Origin: Nitrospirota bacterium | Lineage (GTDB): Bacteria; Nitrospirota; Leptospirillia; Leptospirillales; Leptospirillaceae | Direction: 5' to 3' | Assembly: GCA_023481175.1 (NCBI GenBank) | Contig: JAMCWM010000045.1 | Span: 1-64,000, forward strand | DNA length: 64,000 nt | Shown: positions 1 to 8,226 of the stretch, piece after piece | Layout: each line of letters opens with the position of its first letter | Numbering within the stretch: the first letter of the stretch is position 1 | Made by a program: the position numbers and the translations under genes | The notes under the pieces: model-generated | What the model was told of the DNA's origin: nothing | The model's input: only the letters and a program-made list of their open reading frames with translations | Database searches by the model: none

Positions 1-59
1 CGGACTCAAAATCCGCCGACCTCACGGTCATAGGAGTTCGATTCTCCTCCCGAGCACCA
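1..59 (+). tRNA. tRNA-Leu (anticodon CAA), 3' part only
   Basis: The window opens inside the anticodon stem. The loop CTCAAAA between CGGA and TCCG gives anticodon CAA (leucine). It is followed by a long variable arm (about 16-31), as expected for a class II tRNA. The T arm is AGGAG, loop TTCGATT, CTCCT (32-48); the 3' acceptor strand is 49-55, the discriminator A56 and an encoded CCA 57-59. The 5' half lies outside the window. No gene is seen in the 229 bp that follow, before olsB. Confidence 0.9.
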
Positions 60-288
60 GTCTTGAACGACTTCGGTGGACATTGCCCTATTGCGCCACT
101 GTCAGCAAGCTCAATCCCCTCACAATCCCGATCAAGATCCTGGCTTTCCCAGATTACTGACTTTCACAACCCGTTGATTCCTCCCCCAGCCTTCGTATTC
201 TTTCCGTAACCTTCTCACGACTTTCCCGTCACAAGGACCGACTATCCTGCAGGGGATAGAATTCGTCCACCCTTTCGGGGAGGTACCA

Positions 289-1062
289 ATGCCCGTCTCC
301 TGTATCCTTCTACCTTCTTCCGCCGATAACACCACGCTGGAAGTTCGATGGGCCCGTTCGTCGAGCGACATCCTCAAAGCCCAGAAACTTCGAGCACTCG
401 CCTTTGGATTTTCTCCTCCGGAATGTCCCTACGAGGAAATAGTCCCCGAATGCGATTTCTTTGACGCCTTCGCCCGCCATCTTATGGTCGTCGACACAAG
501 AAGCGGCCACTGTGTCGGCACATACCGGCTCCTCGATGCAAATGGGGCCCGAAAAGCCGGCGGATTTTACTCGGAATCCGAATTCGAAATTTCCCCCCTG
601 TCACCCTTCCTCGACGAAACAGTCGAACTTGGACGATCCTGTGTCCACCCGGACTACCGCAAGGGAAGCGTCATCGCCCTTCTTTGGGCAGCCCTAGCCC
701 GAACTCTGATCACCGAAAAGATCAAATATCTGATGGGTTGCGCAAGCGTCGACCTGACCAACCCCGATCTCGACCCGGACGAGATCGGGAGCCATCTTCT
801 CCTCAATGTCCGAAGTGATGCGTCCATAAGCGTCCTTCCCTATCGTCCCTTTCCCTGTCTTATACGCCCGATCGGAGCCGGTCGAGTCCCGACCCTTCCG
901 CCTCTTCTCAAGGGATATCTTCGGATCGGAGCCAAATGTATCGGACATCCCGCCCATGATCCCATCTTCAGAACGGCCGACTTCCCTGTGTGGCTCGCCC
1001 TTTCCGAAATGAATGTTTCCTATTCGCGTCATTTTTTCCGATCTGGCAGTACAACGAGATGA
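289..1062 (+). CDS. olsB: L-ornithine N(alpha)-acyltransferase (OlsB-like, GNAT fold)
   Basis: OlsB transfers a 3-hydroxyacyl group from acyl-ACP to the alpha-amino group of ornithine, giving lyso-ornithine lipid at the cytoplasmic membrane. The 257-residue product has the OlsB/hemolysin-like acetyltransferase layout: an early RALAFGF-type segment, a central VGTYRLLDA strand, and ELGRSCVHPDYRKG (about 113-126), which is the conserved core of the family. The ATG is preceded by GGGGAGG at a good distance. The stop overlaps the start of olsA by 4 bp (ATGA), so the two genes are translationally coupled. The olsB-olsA order supports ornithine lipid synthesis, a phosphorus-free membrane lipid. The specificity is inferred from family and neighbour; the sequence does not prove ornithine as acceptor. 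Confidence 0.85.
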   Translation: MPVSCILLPSSADNTTLEVRWARSSSDILKAQKLRALAFGFSPPECPYEEIVPECDFFDAFARHLMVVDTRSGHCVGTYRLLDANGARKAGGFYSESEFEISPLSPFLDETVELGRSCVHPDYRKGSVIALLWAALARTLITEKIKYLMGCASVDLTNPDLDPDEIGSHLLLNVRSDASISVLPYRPFPCLIRPIGAGRVPTLPPLLKGYLRIGAKCIGHPAHDPIFRTADFPVWLALSEMNVSYSRHFFRSGSTTR

Positions 1063-1814
1063 GGGTCCCATTCATCGCCCCTCATTCTCTTTCCATTTCC
1101 GGCCGGTCCCTGCGGGGTTTAAGGGCAGCGACACACTTGGCCCGAGGTGTTTTTGTTCCCAAGGTCCCGGCTCCATCCGGAGAAGACCCAGTGGCCGTAT
1201 GGTGCCGGGACCTTCTTATCCGACTGGGGGTCCGCATGGAGATTTCCGGGGCCGATATTCCCCCTGGACCCTTTCTTCTGATCTCCAACCATATCTCCTG
1301 GATGGACATCCTTGTCATCCGCGCCCTTGTTCCGGCCCGCTTCATCGCCAAGGAGGAGATCGCCCTCTGGCCACTGGTCGGAAAATCGGCCCAAGCAGCA
1401 GGGACTTTTTTCATCGCCAGAAAACGTCTTTCCTCATTTCGGAATATCTTCGAACAGGTACGGAGAACCCTGGAAAACGAAGAGTGTGTCGCCGTATTTC
1501 CGGAAGGCACCACAACCTGCGGAGAAGGCCTCCTCCCCTTTAGGACCGGACTTTTCGAAGCGGCCATTCGAACGGATCGGCCCGTTCTTCCCCTTTGCCT
1601 GCAATACGAAGCTCCCGACCGTCGTCCCTTGAAGTCCATCTCCTACACCGGAGGGGAAAGCTTCGTCCGTTCCTTCTGGCGGACACTCGGTGAGCCCCAT
1701 ATCACTGCCCGCATCCGCATATGTCCGCCTCTCCTGCCGAAGGGGCGCTCCCGAAGGAATCTTTCTCTTGAGTCCTGGGAGATTCTCCGGTCCACCCTTA
1801 ATCAGTCTTCCTAA
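1059..1814 (+). CDS. olsA: 1-acyl-sn-glycerol-3-phosphate / lyso-ornithine lipid O-acyltransferase (OlsA-like)
   Basis: A PlsC-family acyltransferase that, after OlsB, would esterify the hydroxyl of lyso-ornithine lipid from acyl-ACP. The protein has 251 residues. It contains the catalytic HX4D motif in NHISWMD (H78, D83) and the substrate motif FPEGTTT (about 147-153). I chose the ATG at 1059 because it overlaps the olsB stop by 4 bp; an earlier in-frame start at 990 would lie deep inside olsB. Family members can also make phosphatidic acid, so a role in general phospholipid synthesis is possible. The pairing with olsB favours ornithine lipids. Confidence 0.85.
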   Translation: MRVPFIAPHSLSISGRSLRGLRAATHLARGVFVPKVPAPSGEDPVAVWCRDLLIRLGVRMEISGADIPPGPFLLISNHISWMDILVIRALVPARFIAKEEIALWPLVGKSAQAAGTFFIARKRLSSFRNIFEQVRRTLENEECVAVFPEGTTTCGEGLLPFRTGLFEAAIRTDRPVLPLCLQYEAPDRRPLKSISYTGGESFVRSFWRTLGEPHITARIRICPPLLPKGRSRRNLSLESWEILRSTLNQSS

Positions 1815-1944
1815 AGCTTTCGCCCCCTTCTCATCAGAGTGGATTTTTTGTCCCCCCTTGGATATGATCGCAAAATAGGTTATTTAAATCATTCAATCCA
1901 AAGATTTACCCTCCTCAAGCCTTGACTGACAGGGGACACGCTTC

Positions 1945-2718
1945 GTGAAATCCGGAAAATGGCCTCTCGATATGGCCTCCTGGGCCACATCCATCCTGGT
2001 TCGACTCATCAAGATCTCAAATAAGTCGGCCTATATCGGATTCGAAGGTTACCGGCAGCGTCTGGAGTCCGGATTGCCTGTCATGATCGCCTTCTGGCAC
2101 AACCAGGGTTTGTTCATGCCCTTCGTCTGGTTCGGGAAGCCTGGAAAGATCAAGCTGATTGTCTCCCAATCGAAGGATGGGGAACTGATCGCCGCCCTCC
2201 TCCGCTGGTTTGGAATCCTCTCCGTCCGTGGCTCTTCGACCCGTGGCGGCAGCGCGGCCCTCAAGGAACTCCTGCGACTCGACCGGGCAGGAGAGGATTC
2301 GATCGTCTTCACCCCCGACGGTCCCAAAGGCCCTCTCTATCGGGTCAAGGAAGGGGTCGCCTATCTCGCCCTCTCCTCCAAAAAGCCTCTCTATCTTCTT
2401 TCAGTGACCTGTTCCCGGGTCAAAATTCTGCACTCCTGGGACCGATTCCGCATCCCTCTGCCATTCGGAAAAGCGACCTATGTCTGCTCGCCCCCCCTTC
2501 ATCTCTCGGATTTTTCGGGTCTTCCACTCCCGGAAGCCGCAGGCGTCATCGAAGAGTGCCTGATGCAGACGAACAGAATCGCCGATGCGGTGTCCGCTGA
2601 GGTCCTGACCCATCGGGAAGCCGCCTCCCTTCTTTCCCCGGACTGCTTTCCATGGTCCCCTTATTCTCGGGGGGCCCATGGGGAAACCGCTGTGGATTTC
2701 GTGAAAAGCGTCCGATAA
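1945..2718 (+). CDS. DUF374-family lysophospholipid acyltransferase-like protein
   Basis: A 257-residue protein of the DUF374 family, related to the LPLAT/lipid A acyltransferases. The signature is visible: AFWHNQGLFMPF (the HX4D-like region with H50), then SQSKDGELIAALL and FTPDGPKGPLYRVKEG (about 116-132). The predicted start is GTG with AGGGG upstream; an ATG nine codons further is the alternative. It follows olsBA by 130 bp on the same strand and precedes a fatty-acid desaturase, so this end of the window is a cluster of membrane-lipid genes. The acceptor substrate cannot be read from the sequence; lipid A or a lysophospholipid are the family possibilities. Confidence 0.8.
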   Translation: MKSGKWPLDMASWATSILVRLIKISNKSAYIGFEGYRQRLESGLPVMIAFWHNQGLFMPFVWFGKPGKIKLIVSQSKDGELIAALLRWFGILSVRGSSTRGGSAALKELLRLDRAGEDSIVFTPDGPKGPLYRVKEGVAYLALSSKKPLYLLSVTCSRVKILHSWDRFRIPLPFGKATYVCSPPLHLSDFSGLPLPEAAGVIEECLMQTNRIADAVSAEVLTHREAASLLSPDCFPWSPYSRGAHGETAVDFVKSVR

Positions 2719-2775
2719 GATATTGGAAATACAGGATCTTCAGACAAAAAAGATGCATTTTCCATATTTAGAGAG

Positions 2776-2781
2776 TATAAT
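2776..2781 (+). promoter_or_regulatory. Possible -10 element upstream of the desaturase
   Basis: A perfect TATAAT lies in an AT-rich stretch 64 bp before the acyl-ACP desaturase start. No good -35 hexamer lies 16-18 bp upstream, so this is only a candidate. Confidence 0.3.
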
Positions 2782-2844
2782 GATTTAGATTGAGTCAGTC
2801 TTGCTTCATAAATTGGCCATAACCCCTATTTTTGAGTTTAGGGA

Positions 2845-3732
2845 ATGGTCCCGACGAACCTACGGAAGGAATGCAGGGTGCAACTGCCGCTCGCAAAAAT
2901 TCGACAGCATGTGGATCACTATAATCGGCTCGCCGACGACGCGAACTGGAACCGCTTCAAGTCTCTTCACTGGAATGAACTCAAACCTGAACTTTTGACC
3001 CCCGGCCAGAAGGAGGCCGTCGTCTTCGTCACCTATGTCGAGGACCATCTTCCCGGTTACTTCTCCGAATACCAGTCCCTGTTTCCCATCGAAGCTCCCA
3101 CGCTGGAAGAGTCGATGCACAATCGGGAGCTCTTCCACTTCACCGTCCGCTGGGGACTCGAGGAAGACCGCCACGCGCAGGCTCTGGCCTTGTACCAGTA
3201 CCATGCGGGGATCGAGCCGGACCGAGACCGCCTCGAAGAAAAGCTGATCATCGAAAACCGCAAACCGTTCAGCATCGGCTTTTCGAATCCGGTTCAGGTT
3301 TTCACCTACACGCTCCTGCAGGAAAAGGCGACCCAGCTCTACTACCAGAGCCTGTCCCGCGTTGTCCGCGAACCCGTGCTGAACCGCCTCCTGATCTATC
3401 TGACCAAGGACGAGTCCCGCCATTTCGGCTTTTTCTGCGACATGGTCGAATCCTTCATCGAAACCTTCGGGGACAAGGTGCTTCCCCTCATCGAGGATGT
3501 CACCCTCAACTACAAGATGCCGCTCCACAACACCATGGCGGACTACCGCCGAAAGGCCATCCTCATGGCCCGGGAAGCCCCCGGCTATGACCGGATGCTT
3601 CCGCAGAAGGTTCTCATGCGCCAGCTCCGACGAACGGGAGAGCGCCTTTCGGAGCTTTCGCGCCCGATCGAAGAGTCCATCACCCGAATGATGACAGCCC
3701 TCCGCATCGCTACCATCGAAGAGGTGGCCTGA
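2845..3732 (+). CDS. Acyl-ACP desaturase (ferritin-like diiron enzyme)
   Basis: A soluble desaturase that would insert a double bond into acyl-ACP using O2 and a diiron centre, controlling membrane fluidity. All six expected iron ligands of the plant stearoyl-ACP desaturase fold can be placed: E66 (VEDHLPGY), E107 and H110 (EEDRH), E160 (LLQEKATQ), E190 and H193 (DESRH). The 295-residue length fits bacterial members. The ATG at 2845 begins the first well-aligned stretch. The position of the double bond cannot be inferred. The need for O2 indicates an aerobic host. Confidence 0.9.
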   Translation: MVPTNLRKECRVQLPLAKIRQHVDHYNRLADDANWNRFKSLHWNELKPELLTPGQKEAVVFVTYVEDHLPGYFSEYQSLFPIEAPTLEESMHNRELFHFTVRWGLEEDRHAQALALYQYHAGIEPDRDRLEEKLIIENRKPFSIGFSNPVQVFTYTLLQEKATQLYYQSLSRVVREPVLNRLLIYLTKDESRHFGFFCDMVESFIETFGDKVLPLIEDVTLNYKMPLHNTMADYRRKAILMAREAPGYDRMLPQKVLMRQLRRTGERLSELSRPIEESITRMMTALRIATIEEVA

Positions 3733-3786
3733 TCATTTGACGGACCGGCATTCTGATTGGGTTATCCGCTCATAGGAGTCCCCGCT

Positions 3787-5292
3787 TTGAGAAAATTGAA
3801 AAGCCTTCCCCTCTTTCTGGCCTTTCTGACATCCCCATTCATTCTGCAAGGGATTTCCGAAGCAGGCTCCTCCCCTGCGCCAGGAGGAGGGCCTGACTCC
3901 GCCTGGACCGTTCCGGTGGCTCCGGGCGGTCCCTTTTCCCGCCTCTATCTCCCGCAGAATTCCCCTGTCGGAGCCGACAGGACATTCGGAGCCGCAAAGT
4001 GGCTCCAGATGAATGCCAACGCCCGTCACAACGCCGCCACCCCCATTCCGGAAAACGCTCCCGCCTGGTTCCGGGACGGTGTCTTCTGGCGGTATGCCGA
4101 GGCCCGGGCCTGGCCTCTCGAAAGACCCCATCCCTTCGGGACAAAAACCTACGGAGAAACGGAGGCAGGGGCGGTCCAGACGCAGTTCTACGGAAATGCT
4201 CTTGGTGTTTCCGTCGTCGGAGGGATTGTCTATGCGGAAAGCGACGACATGTTCGCCTACGCCCTGAATGCCCGGACCGGACAGCTCATCTGGAGAACCA
4301 GCCCCGTCGGGAACAACCTGATGGGAAATCCCCTGGTCGCAGGCCGGACCGTCTATCTGGCGGCTGGCGGTGTCGGATTCAATTTCGCAAATGTCGCCGC
4401 CTTTGCCAAAACGGGAACCGCCGTCCGCGGCATGGATGTCAGCTACAACGGCATCTATGCCCTGGACAGAACGACCGGCAGGCTTCTGTGGCACGCAGGA
4501 TCGGTCGGAGAGGCCATGCCAACCCCTGCCATCCACGGCCGAACCCTCTACTTCGCCACCGGCTCCGGAACCGTCCACGCCATCGACCGCCGCACGGGAC
4601 GCCCGATCTGGACCACACGGCTCGGCGGTAACGACAATATGTCGAGTCCGGCTTACCGCCACGGACGTCTCTATCTGGCCCTGGCCTCGCCCCCCCGCCT
4701 CTACTGCCTCGACGCGAAGACCGGACGCACTCTCTGGAGCGGGACGATCCCGGGAGCGGCCAATACCGGGATGGGCGATGTCAGCCCGGCTGTCGGCCAC
4801 GGTGTCGTGGTCATGGATACGGTCACCAGTCCGAAGAGGGTCCATGGACATCCCACCCTCGTCCCGGTCGTCCGCGCCTTCGACGCCAGGTCGGGACGCG
4901 TCCTCTGGACCGTCTCCACCGGACGGGGCCCCAAGCCTCCGGCCTTCAAGGGCGGCGTTCCCCTGATTCATGGGACGTCTGTCTACGTGGGCTCCCCGGT
5001 GACCGGTCGCTATGAAGCCCTGGACCTTCGCACGGGAAAACGTCTCTGGTCCTGGCACAAGGTCGCCGCCACCCGAAGCGCCCCCACCTTTTCCGGAGGG
5101 AGCCTCTACATTGCCGGAGGTGACAGCCTCTACCGCCTCGACCCGAAAACCGGCCGGGAAACCGGACATCTCCGCATTGGCGGGCGAATGGGCATCGTCA
5201 GTCCCACCATTGTGGGGGGCACCGCCTTTCTTGCCAACTCCTACGACTGGATCGTCGCCGTTCCCCTTTCGGAGATGAAACCAAGCCGGTAG
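3787..5292 (+). CDS. Secreted PQQ-like beta-propeller protein
   Basis: A 501-residue exported protein made of repeated PQQ/BamB-type propeller blades. The repeat core, of the type ALDxxTGRLLW, recurs about eight times (for example YALNARTGQLIW, YALDRTTGRLLW, HAIDRRTGRPIW, YCLDAKTGRTLW, RAFDARSGRVLW, EALDLRTGKRLW). The N-terminus after the TTG start (RKLKSLPLFLAFLTSPFIL) is a signal peptide. The TTG at 3787 is preferred because AGGAG sits 8 bp upstream; an earlier in-frame TTG has no such site. It could be a periplasmic quinoprotein or a scaffold of the BamB type. I see nothing that fixes a cofactor or substrate. Confidence 0.8.
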   Translation: MRKLKSLPLFLAFLTSPFILQGISEAGSSPAPGGGPDSAWTVPVAPGGPFSRLYLPQNSPVGADRTFGAAKWLQMNANARHNAATPIPENAPAWFRDGVFWRYAEARAWPLERPHPFGTKTYGETEAGAVQTQFYGNALGVSVVGGIVYAESDDMFAYALNARTGQLIWRTSPVGNNLMGNPLVAGRTVYLAAGGVGFNFANVAAFAKTGTAVRGMDVSYNGIYALDRTTGRLLWHAGSVGEAMPTPAIHGRTLYFATGSGTVHAIDRRTGRPIWTTRLGGNDNMSSPAYRHGRLYLALASPPRLYCLDAKTGRTLWSGTIPGAANTGMGDVSPAVGHGVVVMDTVTSPKRVHGHPTLVPVVRAFDARSGRVLWTVSTGRGPKPPAFKGGVPLIHGTSVYVGSPVTGRYEALDLRTGKRLWSWHKVAATRSAPTFSGGSLYIAGGDSLYRLDPKTGRETGHLRIGGRMGIVSPTIVGGTAFLANSYDWIVAVPLSEMKPSR

Positions 5293-5313
5293 GGACCCTT
5301 CTCCCCCCATGGC

Positions 5314-5769
5314 TCACGTATGGCCCGTATGCCCAAACCCTCCCGTCCCCCGGAGGGTCTCCCCCTCGAAACTCTCAACTGGCACAAGATCCGGCAAAAG
5401 AACGGGCATAAAAAGAAGCTGGGCGATCCGGTCTCCGGGTGAGACAGTATAAGGATCCGTCCCATCATTCGCGAGAATGACCCCGATCTCCCCATGATAG
5501 TCAGAGTCGATCACTCCGATTCCCTGGGCGACCCGAATGCCATGCTTTAAAGAAAGGCCCGACCGTGAGGCCACCACCCCTACGACACCCGGGTCCCGAA
5601 TGTCGATCGCGATCCCTGCCGGGATAAGCCGCCGTTCTCCCGGTGGAAGAATCACCGGATCTCCGATGGCCGCCCGGAGATCGAGACCCGCCGACCCCGG
5701 CGTCGCACGCAAGGGAAGGGTTGTCTCCGTTCCCTCTCCCACCTTCCTGATCCGAATGACAGCACTCAT
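5314..5769 (-). CDS. dut: dUTP diphosphatase (dUTPase)
   Basis: Hydrolyses dUTP to dUMP and pyrophosphate, keeping uracil out of DNA and feeding thymidylate synthesis. All five trimeric dUTPase motifs are present in order: GSAGLDLRA (1), [12 protein letters not shown] (2), [14 protein letters not shown] (3), GDRIAQLLF (4) and the C-terminal [10 protein letters not shown] (5). The 151-residue length is typical. The ATG at 5769 has AAGGAG upstream at 5 bp spacing, better than an upstream in-frame start. It is convergent with the propeller gene, with 21 bp between. Confidence 0.95.
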   Translation of the reverse strand: MSAVIRIRKVGEGTETTLPLRATPGSAGLDLRAAIGDPVILPPGERRLIPAGIAIDIRDPGVVGVVASRSGLSLKHGIRVAQGIGVIDSDYHGEIGVILANDGTDPYTVSPGDRIAQLLFMPVLLPDLVPVESFEGETLRGTGGFGHTGHT

Positions 5770-5832
5770 GCTTCTCCTTTTCTGCCTGTCCTCTTTCAAG
5801 CACTGATCACTCCAGACTCGCCCCCCTCTCTC

Positions 5833-6360
5833 TCAGGGGGTCCCGGGCGATGATGATGGCGTCACTCCCTTTGTCGGGGCACTCTTGGAGATGGCTGGGG
5901 CCACGGGGATCTCCAATGAGGAAAATCGTCCGTAAACATCGCGCAGAGAGAGGCGAAGCCGTCCCCCCGAATCGGATGTCTGGAAAAAAACCCACCCGGA
6001 GGTCCTTCCATTGGGAGGGAAAACAGTCGGAAGACCAAGGCGCACAAGACGCCCGAGCTTCGACCGGCTCCGCTCGACAAGATCCTGGTTCATCAGGGCT
6101 TCCGAGGCGGTTCCCCCCGAGGAGATGTAGCGATATCCCAAAAGGCGGACTTCGGGGCCCGGGTTGGTCACGACCAGATGGATGGCAAGGATCGGAACCG
6201 TCGATCGCTGGCCGGGGGCTCCGCCGGAGTCGACGGACAGTTCCTGGGCCCTTGCAATCTGGGCCGACACCGGTGCGGGATTTTCATGGGGCGTGCAGGA
6301 AATCAGAAGTCCTCCCAGGATTCCGGTGATGAGCAGTCCTCCGAGGAATAGGCGCTTCAC
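5833..6360 (-). CDS. Lipoprotein of unknown function
   Basis: A 175-residue protein that I do not recognise. The GTG start overlaps the argB stop by 4 bp (GTGA), so it is translated together with argB. The N-terminus is a lipoprotein signal: two positive residues, a hydrophobic run and the lipobox LISC with the lipidated cysteine at 22. The mature part looks like a single beta-rich domain (HLVVTNPGPEVRLLGYRYIS, later GWVFFQ) ending in a Ser/Pro-rich tail. The pattern suggests an immunoglobulin-like fold. The placement after argB may only reflect operon packing. Confidence 0.75.
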   Translation of the reverse strand: MKRLFLGGLLITGILGGLLISCTPHENPAPVSAQIARAQELSVDSGGAPGQRSTVPILAIHLVVTNPGPEVRLLGYRYISSGGTASEALMNQDLVERSRSKLGRLVRLGLPTVFPPNGRTSGWVFFQTSDSGGRLRLSLRDVYGRFSSLEIPVAPAISKSAPTKGVTPSSSPGTP

Positions 6361-7223
6361 GACGGGGAGCTCCGCACGATCTCGGTCCCGATTCCTTCCG
6401 GCGTGAAGATTTCGAGCAGGAGAGCATGGGCGATGCGCCCGTCGATCACATGGACCTTTCCGACCCCTTCTGCCAGAGCCCGGAGACAGCCTTCCATCTT
6501 GGGCACCATGCCTCCGGCAATGGTTCCACGCTCGATCAGGGACAGGATCTCCCGGCGGTCCAGGGAGGAGAGGAGTTCGCCCTTCTCGTCCAGAACCCCC
6601 CGGGTGTTGGTCATCATGATGAGCTTTTCCGCCTTGAGGGCTCCTGCAATCACCGCGGCCGCCTCGTCGGCATTGATGTTGAGGGGAACGCCCTCTTCCG
6701 TCACCCCGACAGGCGCGACGATGGGAATGAACCTGTGGCGATCGAGAAGGTCGAGGATTTCCGGGTTGACGGTGACGATCTGCCCCACATGTCCCAAATC
6801 CCGCCCGGAATGGCTCTTCCGCTCTCCCACGAGGAAGCCCGCATCCCGGCCGGAGAGTCCGACGGCCCGCCCGCCGTGGCGGTGGACCATCGTCACGATT
6901 TCCCGATTGATGCGGCCGGTGAGAACCATCTCCACCACCTCCATCGCATCGCTTCCTGTCACCCGGATCCCGTCCACAAATTCCGGACTCATCCCCAGCC
7001 GGCCCATGAGGTGGGAGATCTGGGGGCCCCCCCCATGGATCACCACCGGACGAATCCCGATATGCTGGAGAAGGACCAGGTCCTGGGCAAAGGACAGACT
7101 CTCCTCCCCCCCACCGTCGAGCGCCCCGCCCCCGAACTTGATGACAAAGGTCTTGCCGTGAAAGGTACGGATGTAAGGAAGAGCGTCTATCAGAACCTGC
7201 GCCTTCTCCAGAACACTGTCCAT
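6357..7223 (-). CDS. argB: Acetylglutamate kinase
   Basis: Phosphorylates N-acetylglutamate in the second step of arginine biosynthesis. The 288-residue protein has the amino acid kinase signature: the N-terminal VIKFGGGAL phosphate-binding stretch, VIHGGGPQI for acetylglutamate binding, NINADEAAAVIAGAL, and KLIMMTNTRGVL. The ATG at 7223 with GGAG upstream is preferred over a GTG at 7256 that abuts the xerC stop. The other arginine genes argDFGH lie about 25-30 kb away in their own operon. Confidence 0.95.
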   Translation of the reverse strand: MDSVLEKAQVLIDALPYIRTFHGKTFVIKFGGGALDGGGEESLSFAQDLVLLQHIGIRPVVIHGGGPQISHLMGRLGMSPEFVDGIRVTGSDAMEVVEMVLTGRINREIVTMVHRHGGRAVGLSGRDAGFLVGERKSHSGRDLGHVGQIVTVNPEILDLLDRHRFIPIVAPVGVTEEGVPLNINADEAAAVIAGALKAEKLIMMTNTRGVLDEKGELLSSLDRREILSLIERGTIAGGMVPKMEGCLRALAEGVGKVHVIDGRIAHALLLEIFTPEGIGTEIVRSSPS

Positions 7224-7256
7224 GAAGTCTCCGGGATGGATTGTGTGTCTTGACAC

Positions 7257-8222
7257 TCAGGGGTCCTTGCGGACCTTCGCGAGTTTTTTTGCGAGCTCGT
7301 CGAGGCCGGTGTGAAGATATCGCTGGGTCGTTCCCAGAGAGGCGTGTCCCAGAAGGGCCTGGATCTCCCGGAGGTCGGCCTCGCGATTCAAGAGGTGTGT
7401 GGCGCAGGAGTGTCGGAGCGCGTGGGGGGTGACTTTTCGTTCCAGACCCCCGTCCCGGGATCGTCGGGAGACGATCCGGCCGACCTGCCAGACAGAGAGC
7501 CCACGGCCTCCCTTCCCGGCAAAAATGGGCCTCGCCGAATCGATCACACCCTCCTTTTGGAGCGACGTTCGGTAAGAGGCAAGGGCCGCCCTGGCCTCTC
7601 CCACGACCGGCACCTTTCGGTCCCGGCCCCCTTTGCCGTGAACCAGAAGGGCTCCTGATCCTTCTTCGAAGTCCCCCCAAACCAGCCCGCACAGCTCGGA
7701 AAGCCGCACGCCGCTTTCATAAAAAAGTTCGAGAATGGCTTTGTCCCGAAGAGAGGCCGGGTCCCCGCTTTCATCGGGGAAATTCACGAGGGCAGAGGCC
7801 TCCCCTTCGGAGAGAACGGACGGAAGCACCCGGGGAACACGGGGTCCGGACACCAGTCGAAAGGGATCCTCCCCGACGTGGCCATTCTTTTTCAGATACC
7901 GAAAAAATCCGCGCAAATTGGAAATGATCCGGGCAATGCTCGAGGGAGCGTAGTCCCGGTCATGGAGGCGCTTGACGAAGCGAAGGGCCCGGGGACGATC
8001 GAGACGCTCCCAGAGGAATCCTTCCCCACCGGCCAGCATCTCTCCCGTCAAGCCCGTCAGAAGCGACAGATCCTTGCCGACGGCCTCGACGGTCCGGGGA
8101 GACCGCCCTCCCTGCTCGAGCTCTCTCCGATAGGCGGAAAAAAGGGGATCCTGAAGGAGCCTTTCGTCCTGTCCCTGCCTCTCCCGATCGCTTCGGCGTT
8201 GACCCGACCCCTCCCCGCCCAT
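7257..8222 (-). CDS. xerC: Tyrosine recombinase of the XerC/XerD type
   Basis: A site-specific recombinase, probably resolving chromosome dimers. The 321-residue protein has the N-terminal SAM-like DNA-binding domain and the catalytic domain. The catalytic residues are all visible: R173 (SGVRLSELCGL), K197 (HGKGGRDRK), H267 and R270 (PHALRH), H293 (LLGHASLGTT) and Y302 (RYLH). The ATG at 8222 is supported by AGGAGG 7 bp upstream and by a 4-bp gap to the trmFO stop. The neighbours trmFO, topA and dprA are the classical chromosomal company of xerC, so this is not an integrase of a mobile element. Confidence 0.88.
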   Translation of the reverse strand: MGGEGSGQRRSDRERQGQDERLLQDPLFSAYRRELEQGGRSPRTVEAVGKDLSLLTGLTGEMLAGGEGFLWERLDRPRALRFVKRLHDRDYAPSSIARIISNLRGFFRYLKKNGHVGEDPFRLVSGPRVPRVLPSVLSEGEASALVNFPDESGDPASLRDKAILELFYESGVRLSELCGLVWGDFEEGSGALLVHGKGGRDRKVPVVGEARAALASYRTSLQKEGVIDSARPIFAGKGGRGLSVWQVGRIVSRRSRDGGLERKVTPHALRHSCATHLLNREADLREIQALLGHASLGTTQRYLHTGLDELAKKLAKVRKDP

Positions 8223-8226
8223 GGCC

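Noticed and set aside
3733-5310. A 525-codon frame opposite the propeller gene
   Set aside because: The translation is low-complexity and Gly/Arg/Asp-rich, without domain features. The plus-strand frame has a signal peptide and clear repeats.
7257-8222. XerC-type recombinase as a sign of an integrated element
   Set aside because: The gene sits in the conserved xerC-trmFO-topA-dprA context with no attachment repeats, and tRNA-Leu at the left edge is 7 kb away with ordinary genes between.
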